DNA from: Avena insularis
Lineage: Eukaryota > Streptophyta > Magnoliopsida > Poales > Poaceae
NCBI GenBank assembly: GCA_023614405.1
Contig: CM042686.1
Location: 468,070,740 to 468,134,739 of the forward strand
DNA: 64,000 nt
Direction: 5' to 3'
In this document: in pieces, positions 11,347 through 24,020 of the stretch
Layout of the letters: each line of letters starts with the position of its first letter
How positions within the stretch are numbered: the first letter of the stretch is position 1
Notes under the pieces: model-generated
Seen by the model: only the letters and a program-made list of their open reading frames with translations
Database searches by the model: none
Told to the model about the DNA's origin: nothing
Made by a program: the position numbers and the translations under genes

Positions 11347-12950
11347 TGATACATTGCAAATGTATCCATAATTTTTGATGTTCCATGCTTAGTTTTATCC
11401 ACTTTCTTGTGTTTTGTTCCAACTTTGGACTACTTTTATTATGATTTCTTGGACTAACCTATTAACAAGAGCCATAGTGCCAGCTGCCTATTTTCTGTTG
11501 TTTTTGGTTCTAGAAAAGTCAGAAAATGAATATTCTCGGAATTGGACGGGACAAAAGCCAAAGTGCCTATTTTTCCGGAAGGGATCAAGTGCCGTAACGA
11601 GACGGAGAAGGGCTGGGGCCACACCACCTGGTCAAGCAGCTAGGCTGGCCCGCCAGGTGGTCCGCCTCCCAAGACCCCTCGGCCTCTCCCGCCGCCTATA
11701 AGTTGCCCTCGGACGAAAACCCTAGGTACCGATCAAAATCAACGAAGAGTCTCAGAGTCACCGTCATCTCCATACCAAGATCGGGAGGATCTGAGCTCTT
11801 CCGGCACCACGGAGAGGGAATTCACCCTGGAAGCCTTCTTCATCACCATGCAAGCCTCTGGTGTGATGCGTGAGTAGTTAATCCTTGGACTACGGATCCA
11901 TGTAGTAGCTAGATGGCTGGTTTCTCCTCCTTTGTGCTTTCATGTTTAGATCTTGTGAGCTCCGTTCATGATCAAGATCATCTATTTGTAATTCATACAT
12001 GTTGTGTTTGCGGGGATCCGATGGATATTGAGATGCTATTTCAGATTGATTATTGATTCTATCATGTCTTTGTTATTTGAGATCTTGCATGCTTTCCATT
12101 GTTAGTAGCTATCTTGGCCAAGTAGATGCAAGCAACTCCAAGAGTTAGTATTTATGCTCGATAGTGGGTTCATGCCTCTGGTAATCTGGGGAAGTGACAG
12201 AAATCTCTAAGGTACTAGATGTGTTGTTGCTATTAGGGAGAAAACAACGATCTTTTGTTCATAGAACAATTGTATTGTTTACTTTACATGCAGTTCGTAA
12301 AGCAATAATCTGTTGGTTGCAACTTAATACTTGAGGGGGTTCAGATGATAACCTGAAGGTGGATTATTAGTCATAGATGCAGTTGGATGGAGGTCTATGT
12401 ATTATGTTGTAATGCCCAATCAAGTCTCAAAGGAGTCAAGATGATTAGTATATGCATGTATTGCTTTCTCGGTGTTTGTCAATTGCCCCGCTGTAATTTG
12501 TTAACCCAGCATGTTATCTATCTAAGGAGAGCCACCTCTAGTGAACTATGGATCCCGGTCCGTTTCTTTACATACAATCTACAATCTTTTACTGCTTTGT
12601 GTTTACTTTCTGCAAACTTTTACTTCTTTCCATTCGATACGTTTAATCCTTTGTTTTCCGCAAAACACGGTGAGATTGACAACCTCATCACAAGTTGGGG
12701 ACAAAGTTCTGTGGTTGTGTTGTGTAGGTCTCCACATTGGTACTAGCACCGGTAGTGCGCCCTGCCAAAGCTCAGCTAGTAACACCTTTGAGGTGTTTCC
12801 TTGCTCCTACTGGTTCGATTAAACCTTGGTTTCATAAATGAGGGAAACTTGCTGCTGTGCTCATCATACCTTCCTCTTGGGGTTCCCAACAAGCTCTACA
12901 TCAACACCACGCACCAAGCACTTTTCTGGGCACCGTGTATTGAGCCATCA
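11347..12950 (+). repeat. 5' LTR of family G
   Basis: This is 1604 bp, TG to CA. Right after the first base is a perfect palindrome with 8-bp arms, GATACATT/AATGTATC, around a GCA loop. A CCTATAAG box at about 11693-11700, downstream of a GC-rich stretch, is a plausible core promoter. It is collinear with 16575-18191. Confidence 0.9.
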
Positions 12951-12959
12951 AGCGATTTT

Positions 12960-12978
12960 CTAGCACCGTTGCCGGGGA
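12960..12978 (+). other. Primer-binding site, tRNA-Asp type, mutated
   Basis: CTAGCACCGTTGCCGGGGA corresponds to the common cereal Gypsy site TGGCGCCGTTGCCGGGGA with two G-to-A changes in the first seven positions. It lies 10 bases past the LTR end. Confidence 0.75.
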
Positions 12979-13180
12979 GTCAAGTACATCTTCACAAGGG
13001 GGGTCCTTCATAACCAATCTCTTTACTTTGTTGTATTTGTTTTGCTTAGTTTCCTTTTTGCTTTGTTTGCTTGTTTTGTTCTTCAAAAATCCAAAAAATT
13101 AGTTTTACTTGTTTGCTTTCTTATTTGAAAACACAAAAAAATTAAGTCTCTCTTAGTTGTCACCTCTCCCTTAGCTCACC

Positions 13181-13804
13181 ATGTTGATCCCTACATTCAC
13201 CCTGAAAGACCTTCCAATTGGCAGTGGTTCTATAATTGGGAAAGACAATATTGAAGAATTCTTTAATCATGTTAGCAAACATGAAGATACTGAGGATAGA
13301 TCCCTTGTAGAACTTGCTCTAAATTATGAGATTGCTGCAGCTTCTTTAATTCACATGTTAGAAGCTAGGTTTGTTAACCTCAACCCCTTAATGCAAGTTA
13401 TGTTTCTTAAGCTTAAAGAAATTGAGGATCCTGAAAAGAGGGATTTTATTCTAGAAACTTTATTTAAGGAGTTCTATGATGTTTCCAAGGAAGCTAGGAA
13501 AGTCTTTGAACGTTTCAATATGCTAGGATCATGTGTAGATGTTGTTGGTATGCGATAAAAGATGAACAAAACCGAACCTAATGGGGAGGAACCTAAGATA
13601 CCAATACCCTTTAAACTAGTAGCAATACATGATGCCATAGAAAAGAATCTTGATTGGATTGTTCCTGCAAACCCTTTTGATGAGAATAGTGAACCCAAGA
13701 GCATTGAGAGAGGATCCTCTAGAACTTATTTGGATGATATACCATGCCTTGTTGAAAATATTTCTGGTATTGATCTTAATGCTTCTTCATTTGAGAACAC
13801 TTGA
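13181..13804 (+). pseudogene. Family G internal ORF, unknown protein, one stop
   Basis: An ATG at 13181 opens a frame of 208 codons interrupted only by TAA at 13556-13558; the same frame resumes at once and runs to 13804. The protein begins MLIPTFTLKDLPIGSGS and is acidic and helical (EEFFNHVSKHEDTEDRS). The second part contains DWIVPANPFDENSEP. No zinc knuckle, protease or RT motif is visible. It occupies the position of gag after the primer site. I do not recognise the family beyond its association with this element. Confidence 0.55.
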
Positions 13805-16560
13805 TTCTTTCTTTGGTTCTTATGCCTAACTTAAAGGCGTTAAAGAAAAGTACTTGTTGGGAGATAACCAAAGAGTTTTAGATGAGTCTTGGAAGTTATT
13901 ACCTCTTTAATAACCTCTCCTTCTCCTTTTTATTTGCTTTTTGTGCCAAGAGTAACCTCTAATGAGAGTGAAGTAATGATTGGGAAAGTTGCTGTCCCGA
14001 AATAGATTTCTGTGCTTCACCGTAAAAATTCCTGAGAGATCTCTGTATGTTGGATTGATCTGTACTTTTTTGTGCTTCTGCCCCAGGTTGTTATCTAACT
14101 TTTGTTAGTTCAACACTTTTTGATTTGAGCAACAGAAGGTCTTCGAAAAAATTCGTCTTTACCTGCTGATCTGTTTTGATAGATTTCTGCAATTTTCTGC
14201 ATTTGCTTCTTGTTAGTTCCTTCTTGAGTTACTTTGGGGAATTGAGCTTTTTGAGAGTGCTACAGTATCTAGTGTTCTAATGGAAGTTTATTTGGTGTTA
14301 GAACTGAACCTTAAGACTTATTTATCTTAAGTGCACTAATGTTGCTAATGAGATTGTGTGAAGTTTTGTATGAAGGAAAATTTTCAGGTGTATGGAAGGA
14401 ATGAGTAATGAGATGAAGGATGGACTAAAGCTCAAGCTTGGGGATGCCACGCATGTCACCCCAAGAAATATCCAAGAAGTACAAGCGTCAAAGCTTGGGG
14501 ATGCCCAAGGCATCCCCTTCTTCATCAATAAAAATTCCAGGTTTCTTCCAAACGCTTCATTTTTATTGTTTCGTGCACAGTTGTGTTTCTCTTGGAGCGT
14601 CTTCTTTTTCATTTTCGTTTTGGTTTTTAGTTTTCTTGGTTTGCTTAGTTTTCTGAATAAGTTGGTTGTACCCCCTCTTTCATACTTTGGTTTGCAAATA
14701 GTTTGGTTTGGTTTGGAAAAGAGTAGGAAAGTTCATGCTTATGTGGTAAAAAGAGCTCGTTTTTGACTGTGGCTATGCTATGTCATGTCGTGCTTGATAT
14801 TGTTTTGGCTTTATGCTTAGTATTCTTTGCTGTAGCATGACTTGTTATAAACAATTGAGATTGCTTAATGTGCCTTGGATGAATCATGCGTTGTTTTAGC
14901 ATATTAAAGCATAGTATAGTGGTATTCTCCTTTGATACTTTATTTGGGTTGACTTGGCGCATGCTCACACCATGTTATGACTGTCACAAGTCACCATAAG
15001 CCTTTATGATCCTTTAGTTTTCAACTTGTAGTATCACTTTATGCTTTAATCAATGATGTTTTGTCGCTCTGCATGATTATGGCCATTATTGCTCTCTTAG
15101 TTTGTCGCTCCCAGTCTTTTGCTAGCCTCCACAACAAAGTATGAGTTCCACTAATGCATCCAACTCCCTAAACCAAGTTTTTCCAAAGAGTCCACCATAC
15201 CTACCTACTAGCTTATGATATTCCAAGTATATTCATGCTTTTGTTTACCTTCCACTTGTTATGAGAAAACTAGTGATTAAAGCTCTCACAAACTTGATGG
15301 CACACTTTACTTTATTGCGTCTAATAAACTTGAATCATTGTGTCATCTATGTTGTATATGCTTGCACTTATTTGTTGGGAATTAGCAGAACCAAGATTTC
15401 ATGGGGAACGCTTTCAACATTGCACTTGGTACTTGTACCTAGTTGATATCATACTCTTTTGTATATGGATGTCGTCGGTGTGAAATGAAAGGGGAGCTTG
15501 TAAGTCCATGGAGTTATGTATATGTGTTAGAGAAACGCCTGGGCCGCTGGTCTAATCCATGCTGACATGGTGGAAACCTCCAACGTAACCATAATGAGCT
15601 GTCTATGAAGCATTCTTCTTAAAAAAGAGTCCTATATTGAGAAAAAAAAGAGAAAAGAAAAAAAGAGATACTATGAAAAGAGGAAAGAGAGAAAAAAGCA
15701 CCATAATCCCATGGTAAATAAGAAGAATGCTGAGATGCTCGTTGTCTGCTTTCCATGTCATTTTGATATGGGGATTCTTCCGTATCATCGGGCAAGGGGT
15801 ACCCCGTTGGCGGTTCTCAATGATACACATGTACTTACAATGACAAGAACTTACCGGTGACTAAACTTGAGTAGTATGAGGAGCGGCCCTCGTATACAAG
15901 GGACATGAGATTTCTGACTTATACTTCGTCAAGCATATACACCATAGTTTGTTTACTTTAACCTTAATCACTTTAAGATGCTTATGATAGGGGCAATGAG
16001 AGCTGAAAGCTATGAGTATCATAATTTTTGGAAGCTCTTTATGAGACTTGAATCCCTACTTCCTTTTTACAAAAGGCCTTTCTTCCACTTATATTGAGTC
16101 TCCACCTTCTAACTTTATGCACCTACTTTGAGAGCATAGTGGCCATTCTTAGTTCTATGTGCATTGTCCCAAGACTAGTTGATTGATGCATAACTTGTTA
16201 TTGCTTGTTTGAAACTATTGTATCTAGTCACTCTTATGAACTTTGAAGGTGTCCCATGCATTTATATTTGCTACTCTATTGAGGGACAAGCTGAATACTA
16301 TTTTGCTATGTTTTCTTTATGTGAAACAAACAAACGTCTTGCAAAGCATTGTTATTCATGAATCTTTTGTTTGTGCCTTTTCATGTTGCATCATAGTTTC
16401 TTTGCTTATTGCTAGAACTTTGTCATTCATGTTATGATTGAAGTACTATGATCCTAGCCTCGAATGTTTTGCAAATACTTTGATCAAGTCTTTGATGGTG
16501 CATGTCACCTCAAAAATTCTTTCTTTTTATCACTTACCTACTCGAGGACGAGCAAGAGTT
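13805..16560 (+). other. Non-coding internal region of family G
   Basis: T-rich sequence without long frames. A short inverted-repeat phrase (AGCTTGGGGATGCC ... GGCATCCCC) occurs at about 14432-14520 and again resembles the purine tract. Collinear segments on the minus strand occur at 44485-44820, 51716-52338 and 63579-64000, which shows this is element sequence and not host sequence. Confidence 0.75.
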
Positions 16561-16574
16561 AAGCTTGGGGATGT
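16561..16574 (+). other. Polypurine tract of family G
   Basis: AAGCTTGGGGATGT lies directly against the TG of the 3' LTR. The same motif is present in reverse at 44485-44498 beside the minus-strand copy. Confidence 0.8.
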
Positions 16575-18191
16575 TGATACATTGCAAATGTATCTATAAT
16601 TTTTGATGTTCCATGCTTAGTTTTATCCACTTTCTTGTGTTTTGTTCCAACTTTGGAGTACTTTTATTATGATTTCTTGGACTAACCTATTAACAAGAGC
16701 CACAATGCTAGCTGCCTGTTTTCTGTTGTTTTTGCTTCCAGAAAAGTCAGAAAATGAATATTCTCCGAATTGGACGGGACAAAAGCCAAAGTGCCTATTT
16801 TTCCAGAAGGGATCAAGTGCCAGAATACGAGACGGAGAAGGGCTAGGGGCCGGCCACACCACCTGGCCGCGGCCGAGGCAAGGCCAGGAGTGGTCTGCCG
16901 CCCCTACCCTCCTCCTCTCCTTCCGCCTATAAGTTGCCCTCGGGACGAAAACCCTAGGTACCCGATCAAAAATCCACGAAAGAGTCTATAGCCGCCGTCA
17001 TCTCCATCCCTAGATCGGGAGGAATATGAAGCTCTTCCCGGCACCCTGCCGGAGAGGGGAATTCACCCTGGAGGCCTTCTTCATCACCATGCAAGCCTCC
17101 GGTGTGATGCGTGAGTAGTTCATCCTTGGACTACAGATCCATGTAGTAGCTAGATGGCTGGTTTCTCCTCCTTTGTGCTTTCATGTTTAGATCTTGTGAG
17201 CTCCGTTCATGATCAAGATCATCTATTTGTAATTCATACATGTTGTGTTTGCTGGGATCCGATGGATATTGAGATGCTATTTTAGATTGATTATTGATTC
17301 TATCATGTCTTTGTTATTTGAGATCTTGCATGCTTTCCGTTGTTAGTAGCTATCTTGGCCAAGTAGATGCTAGCAACTCCAAGAGTTAGTATTTATGCTC
17401 GATAGTGGGTTCATGCCTCTGGTAATCTGGGGAAGTGACAGAAATCTCTAAGGTACTAGATGTGCTGTTGCTATTAGGGAGAAAAGAACAATCTTTTGTT
17501 CATAGAACAATTGTATTGTTTACTTTACACGCAGTTCATAAAGCAATAATCTGTTGCTTGCAACTTAATACTGGAGGGGGTTCGGATGATAACCTGAAGG
17601 TGGATTATTAGTCATAGATGCAGTTGGATGGCGGTCTATGTATTATGTTGTAATGCCCAATCAAGTCCCAAAGGAGTCAAGATGATTAGTATATGAATGT
17701 ATTGCTTTCTCGGTGTTTGTCAATTGCCCCGCTGTAATTTGTTTACCCAGCATGTTATCTATCTAAGGAGAGCCACCTCTAGTGAACTATGGATTCCGGT
17801 CCTTTTATTTACATACAATCTACAATCTTTTACTGCTTTGTGTTTACTTTCTGCAAACTTTTACTTCTTTCCATTCGATACGTTTAATCCTTTGTTTTCC
17901 ACAAAACACGGTGAGATCGACAACTTCATCGCAAGTTGGGGACAAAGTTCTGTGGTTGTGTTGTGCAGGTCTCCACGTTGCTACTAGCACCGGTAGTGCG
18001 CCCTGCCAAAGCTCAGCTAGTAACACCTTTGAGGTGTTTCCTTGCTCCTACTGGTTCGATTAAACCTTGGTTTCATAACTAAGGGAAACTTGCTGCTGTG
18101 CTCATCATACCTTCCTCTTGGGGTTCCCAACGAGCTCTACATCAACACCACGCACCAAGCACTTTTCTGGGCACCATGTATTGAGCCATCA
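16575..18191 (+). repeat. 3' LTR of family G
   Basis: This is 1617 bp, TGATAC to CCATCA, collinear with the 5' LTR apart from small indels in the GC-rich part and scattered substitutions. It is followed by GACTT and by resumed Copia integrase sequence. Confidence 0.9.
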
Positions 18192-20494
18192 GACTTTCAA
18201 GGTGAAGTGAAAATCATTGTAACAAGAAAATAAAGAGTTTATGATTCGATCATAAAGGAAGATATTTGAGTTACATGTTTAGCAAAACACTTAAGATTTG
18301 AGGAATCGTTCCATGATTTGTGTTTCCCAATAAACCATAGGAGTATGGCATATTCGAGAGATGAAATCAAACCATGTTTGACATGGTAAGATCAAAGGTG
18401 TCATTTATAAAACTGCCATTATGTTTTAAGGATTGAAGCTTTAGATACTACCACTTTTACACTAAAAAGAGCACCATCGTGATCCGTTGAAGTGACACCA
18501 TATAAGTTATGGTTTGGGATAAAACCCGAATTGTCTTTTCTCAAATTTTCGTATGCTAAGCATAAGTAAAATGTTTACAACCAAAGTCGGATAAGAACGT
18601 CTTTGTAGGTTATCCCAAAGAATTTGTTGGGAATTTCTCCATAACACCGAGGACAAAAGAGTTTGTTACTTGGAACGTCAAGTTTCTTGAGAAGGATTTT
18701 TTTGTGAAAAGTTAAGTGGGAGGACAATAGAACTTTGATAAGGTTGTTGAACCTTAGCTATATGTGCTAAGTAGCTCAACGCTGGAAAGTGTCTCGGTGG
18801 CGGCCACAATGCTCATGGCTCCCGTGATTACAAAGGTTGTGATCTCGGAGATTAGAGTTCCTATTGAATCGTGTGGGTCGGTAAGAATCAAATAGTGTGA
18901 TTTGATAAGCAAGTCGTTATTGTTTTGACAATGATGAACCGACTACATGCAAAGAAGCGATGATGGGCCCTGACTCCATAAAATGACTAGAAGTCATAGA
19001 ATCCGTGATAGTATCCATCCACGAGAAATCAAGTTTCTGAACTTGGAAGATACTCCAGAAAGGCGTGAAGCCTATCGGTCATGTTTGGATCTATAAAGAA
19101 ATAAGACATGGATGTTTAACATCTATGAAATAGTCGACATGTTGGAAAGAAGTTTACAACAATGTTCAAGGAGTTGACTATGACAAGGTTTGATCTTTCA
19201 TAGTGATATTTAGTCTTGACGGATTAATGTAGCAACCACTACATATAATTTGGTATATGGTAGTTGAATAAACAAAACAATGTTCTTCTAATAGAATGGT
19301 TACCTAGGACGTGTACAAGACACAGTCCGAAGGGTATTCTTAATTCAAAGGGTGCTAAAAGGGCATGCAAACTTCAATAGTTGAAGTAAGCATAGCGAAG
19401 TTGGAATCTTCACCATGATGAAACTGTTAAAAGAGTTTAAATTCATTAGAGATGATGAAGATGCTTGCATTTGCAAGAAATTAAGTGGGAGCGCTGAGAC
19501 ATATTTCTAATACATTATGTAGAGGACATATTGTTGATTGGAAATGATGTATCTTGTATTGACACAAGTTAAGAATTTCATTGAAATAAGATTTTGATGA
19601 AAGACTTGTGCAAAAACCGGAATATTTGGCATCAATGTCTATATGGATAGATTGAGGCGCTAATATGGTTATGCCAGACGTACATATGATATATTGAAAG
19701 GGTTCAATATGGGAACAACAAGAAAGGTTCTTGCTGCATGGAAAGGATTGTATCAAGATTCAAGTGTTTCAACACTTGGTGAGTAAAACCACATGAAGAT
19801 TTTGATCGATTATACCATGATATGTATATATCTAGAATGTCCTGTGCTCTAAATGTTATGAGCACATACCAGAATGATTCATAAGATGATCATTGGACAA
19901 TAGTAAAGATATTCTTATGAGCTTTGGAAGAACTAAGAATATATCATGTATAACTGACAAATAGTTAAAGGTAGTTCATTGTAAAGTGTTACATTGATAC
20001 TAGTTTTGTCACAAGATACAAATTAAATTTATCTCAATTTAGACTGTGGGTAGCACAATGTAATGGAAAGGATGTTCCATGATGGATTTGGATGAGTTCC
20101 AAAGTTGAGACATTGTGACGGATACTACAAAAAAAAGGCTAAGTATATGACTGCTATAGTAGCAACATAGGAGGGCATTTGTGTTAAGTAGTTTGTTATC
20201 AAACTAGGTGTGGTTCAAAGTGGGCTAATACTATGAACATATATTGTATGACAATAATATCAACATATTTTAACCCGAACGAACTAAAGGTCTCACCAAA
20301 GGACCAAATTTATACAATGCCATATCATGTGAGAATGAGTGATGCGTAGAGACGCAAAGACATGCAAATACACACGGACCTGAAACTATCAGATCCAGAG
20401 ATTATGTTAACCACTAGCAATCGCGTATATGCAACACCAGAAAGCCATAGGTGTTCAATACGCAAAGTTTTTAACTAGATTATTGACTCTAGTG
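18192..20494 (+). pseudogene. Copia pol 3' remnant: integrase end, RT, RNase H
   Basis: This resumes the Copia polyprotein after the G insertion. Recognisable pieces in order are the integrase C-terminal part with LKRAPS and TPYKLWFGIKPELSFLK, then KSDKNVFVGYPKEFVGN, the RT catalytic block as IHYVEDILLIGND at about 19500-19545 (the usual form is LYVDDILLIGND, so a catalytic Asp is Glu here), and an RNase H-like YIDTSFVTRYK near 19990. There are many stops and shifts in all frames. Order and motifs place it in Ty1/Copia. Confidence 0.75.
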
Positions 20495-20506
20495 CAAGTG
20501 GGAGAC
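20495..20506 (+). other. Polypurine tract of the Copia element
   Basis: The purine run AAGTGGGAGA plus one C abuts the TG of the 3' LTR at 20507, in the expected position for plus-strand priming. Confidence 0.75.
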
Positions 20507-22209
20507 TGAAGGGAATATACCTGAGAGGCAATAATAAAGTGGTTATTATCTTATTCCATGTTTATGATAAATGTTTATTTTGCATGCTATAATTGTATTG
20601 ATTGGAAACGTCAATACATGTGTGCTTAATAAACAAATAAAAGGTTCCTAGTTATGCCTCTCTTATAGACTAGCTCGTTGATTAACAAGATGATCAAGGT
20701 TTCCTGATCATGGACATTAGATGTTGTTAATAACAAGGTCACAACATTGGTGGAATGATGTGATGAACATTCATCCGAAGTATAGAATTATGATCAAAGT
20801 CATTATGTTTATATTGCTATAACGTCATACGAAGTAATCTTAGTCCTTAGACCATGAGATCATGTTAATTGCTAACACTATAAGAGTATCTTGATAACAC
20901 CAAACGTCACACCATAACAGGGTGACTATAAAGGTGGGTTCAGTGCTACAAAGGTGTTATGTTGAGGCTCATGGATCAAGAGTGGAATTTGTCAATTCTG
21001 ATGACGGATAGATATACTCTGGGCCCTCTCGGTGATATCACATTAAGATAGCTTGCAAGCAAGTGATGTGATCACTAGAATGTTATATCATGGGAACAAG
21101 AAAAGAGTACATGTCGGCAACGAGATCAAACTAGGTATGGAGATACCGATGATCAAATCTCAGACATGTAATATATCACGAGACAAAGGGATTTAGTTAC
21201 TAGCGTTAAAGGTTCTCACGATCACAGAAGTCATCGTTGAATGTGTAGGAGTCAGTATGGATCTCTAGGTCCCGCTTCTGATTATTGATCTGAGAGGGGT
21301 CTCGATCATGTCTGCATTATTCGCGAACCGTAGGGTGACACAATTAAGGGATACCGACACCATTTGGAGAAAATATGTTTCAGATAAAGATTTAAGAAAG
21401 CGCTGGAATTATTTCAATAGACACCGAAAATGTTTCGGGTGAAATTGCTGAAATTGGTTCTGCATGTAATATTCAAATGTTGCAGGGGTTTTATGTGAAT
21501 GTTTGTTAATTAAAGTAATTAACAAAATTCTGAATAAAAATAATAAAAGAGTTTTATTAAATGAGAGAGCATTAAATTTGGAGAAATTTAATGCATTTAA
21601 AGTGGGGACTTTAAAAGGGAATGTGAAGAGGCATTTTAATGTGGAGGGGTTACCACCACATGAATGGAGGAGGTGAAGGGGCACCCCCCTTGAGGCACCG
21701 GCCATGGGGAGGGGCACCCCCCTCCTCCTATAAAAGGCCACCCTCTCCTCACTTCTCACTTACACCTCCTTATGAAGGATCTCTCTCCCCCTCTAGTATT
21801 ATTTCCCCATGGTCTCGGATTAGCAAGATACATGTCCTGGTGGCTTTATCTGGAAAGGAGTTGCTGCTCCTGCTGCTTTGCTGGAGCGAGGGACGGAGGT
21901 TGTCGGGGTACCGGACGTGTGTGCGATCACGGATGCACCGCTGCTTTGCGGTGCTGGACCTTGTGGTGCTGGAGCTGGATCTGATGGACGTGGTGGAGCC
22001 GGACCTTCTGGACTTCATCACGATCTTGAGATCGGCAAGTGTACGACTACATCAACCACGAGTTCCTACTCGTTAACAAAACTCGTTGTCTTCGAGGGTA
22101 AGTTCTCGATGGATGTATGTCCACCCGTTGCTCTGTACCTAGTAGATAGATCTTGGCGTATAGTTCTCATCATAGGAATTTTTTTGTTTTCTATGCTGCG
22201 GACCCAACA
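20507..22209 (+). repeat. 3' LTR of the Copia element
   Basis: This is 1703 bp, the same length as the 5' LTR and differing by scattered substitutions and a few compensating indels. It ends CCAACA and is followed at once by CACAC and the minisatellite. Confidence 0.92.
21729..21735 (+). promoter_or_regulatory. TATA box of the Copia 3' LTR
   Basis: TATAAAA lies after a C-rich run and about 30 bases before a CT-rich start-like segment. The same box is at 27850-27856 in the solo LTR but is mutated to TATAGAA at 8272-8278 in the 5' LTR. Confidence 0.6.
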
Positions 22210-22739
22210 CACACATGCAATGACACTAGTGTATCCTTATGTGGTTTGTGAGAAGAACAGACATGCAATGACTCTAGCTATGGTTCATGAGTAGAACACA
22301 CATCCAATGACACTGGTGTATCCTTATGTGGTTTGTGAGAAGAACACACATGCAATGACTCTAGCTGTGGTTTGTGAAAAGAACACACATGCAATGACTC
22401 TAACTGTGGTTAATGAAAAGAGCAGACATGCAATGACACTAGTGGATCCATGTGTGGTTTATGAGAGGAAAACACATCCAATGTCACTGGGTGTGGTTCA
22501 TGAAAAGAACAAACATGCAATGACACTGGTGTATCCTTATGTAGTTTGTGAGAATAATAGACATGCAATGACTCTAGCTTTGGTTCTTGAGAAGAACACA
22601 CATGCAATGACACTGGTGGATACATGTGTGGTTTATGAGAGGAACAAACATGCGATGTCACTGGGTGTGGTTCATGAAAAGAACACACATGCAATGACAT
22701 TGGTGGATCCATATGTGGTTTGTGAAATGAATAGACATG
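22210..22739. repeat. Minisatellite block 2
   Basis: About six 87-bp dimers of the same family as block 1, following the Copia 3' LTR. Its first part reads nearly the same as the starts of blocks 3 and 4, including the CATGAGTAGAACACACATCC variant shared with block 4. It stops at 22739 where a family G LTR begins. Confidence 0.93.
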
Positions 22740-24020
22740 TGATACATTGCAAATGTATATATAATTTTTGATGTTCCATGCTTGGTTTTATCCACTTTCT
22801 TGTGTTTTGTTCCAACTTTGGAGTACTTTTATTATGATTTCTTGGACTAACCTATTAACAAGAGCCACAGTGCAAATACTGTTTTTCTGTTGTTTTTGGT
22901 TCTAGAAAAGTCAGAAAATGAATATTCTCGGAATTGGACAGGACAAAAGCCAAAGTGCCTATTTTTCCGGAAGGGATCAAGTGCCAGAATACGAGACGGA
23001 GAAGGGCTGGGGGCCGGCCACACCACCTGGCCGCGCAGCCAGGCCTGGCCCGCGCCAGGGGGTGGTCTGGCCGCCCCCAGCACCCCCTCGGCCTCTCCTG
23101 CCGCCTATAAGTTGCCCTCGGGACGAAAACCCTAGGTACCGATCAAAAATCAACGAAAGAGTCTGTAGCCGCCGTCATCTCCATACCAAGATCGGGAGGG
23201 ATCTGAAGCTCTTCCCGGCACCCTGCCGGAGAGGGGAATTCACCCTGGAGGCCTTCTTCATCACCATGCAAGCCTCTGGTGTGATGCGTGAGTAGTTCAT
23301 CCTTGGACTACGGATCCATGTAGTAGCTAGATGGCTGGTTTCTCCTCCTTTGTGCTTTCATGTTTAGATCTTGTGAGCTCCGTTCATGATCAAGATCATC
23401 TATTTGTAATTCATACATGTTGTGTTTGCGGGGATCCGATGGATATTGAGATGCTATTTCAGATTGATTATTGATTCTATCATGTCTTTGTTATTTGAGA
23501 TCTTGCATGCTTTCCGTTGTTAGTAGCTATCTTGGCCAAGTAGATGCTAGCAACTCCAAGAGTTAGTTTTTATGCTCGATAGTGGGTTCATGCCTCTGGA
23601 AATCTGGGAATGTGATAGAAATCTCTAAGGTACTAGATGTGCTGTTGCTACTAGGGAGAAAACAACAATCCTTTGTTCATAGAACAATCGTATTGTTTAC
23701 TTTACATGATTAAAAAGCAATAATCTGTTGCTTGCAACTTAATACTGGAGGGGGTTCGGATGATAACCTAAAGGTGGATTATTAGTCATAGATGTAGTTG
23801 GATGGCGGTCTATGTATTATGTTGTAATACCCAATCAAGTCTCAAAGGAGTCAAGATGATTAGTATATGCATGTATTTCTTTCTCGGTGTTTGTCAATTG
23901 CCCCACTGTAATTTGTTCAACCAGCATGTTATCTATCTAAGGAGAGCCACCTCTAGTGAACTATGGATCCTGGTTCTTTTACTTTACATACAATCTACAA
24001 TCTTTTACTGCTTTGTGTTT
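22740..24020 (+). repeat. Truncated family G LTR inside the minisatellite
   Basis: The LTR starts exactly at its 5' end (TGATACATTGC) and is collinear with the G LTRs for about 1.28 kb, stopping within CTTTGTGTTT. The last about 320 bp of the LTR are missing, and satellite follows directly. No internal region is present. The intact 5' edge and missing 3' edge indicate a deletion or recombination after insertion. Confidence 0.88.

Larger units (their letters stand above)
11347..18191 (+). mobile_element. Complete Gypsy-like LTR retrotransposon, family G, non-autonomous
   Basis: LTRs at 11347-12950 and 16575-18191 begin TGATAC and end CCATCA. The primer site is the tRNA-Asp type used by many cereal Gypsy elements, and a purine tract lies before the 3' LTR. 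The internal 3.6 kb carries only one ORF (13181-13804) and no protease, RT or integrase, so movement would need proteins from a relative. Flanks are TACTT on the left and GACTT on the right, a 5-bp duplication with one mismatch. Resemblance to the Sabrina-type LTR group is from memory. It is inserted in the Copia integrase region. Confidence 0.85.
7050..22209 (+). mobile_element. Complete Ty1/Copia LTR retrotransposon, BARE-1/Angela-like, decayed
   Basis: Two LTRs of 1703 bp each (TGAAGG...CCAACA) flank an internal region of about 4.9 kb that is split by another element at 11347-18191. The target-site duplication CACAC is present at 7045-7049 and 22210-22214. A tRNA-iMet primer site follows the 5' LTR and a purine tract precedes the 3' LTR. 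Integrase, reverse transcriptase and RNase H remnants occur in Copia order but with many stops. The LTR start (GAGAGGCAATAATAAA) resembles the BARE-1/Angela/Maximus group. The insertion is inside the minisatellite, which continues on both sides. Confidence 0.9.

Noticed and set aside
12387..13013. ORFs of 60-119 codons repeated at 17697-18233
   Set aside because: They are chance frames in the family G LTR, mirrored in every LTR copy.
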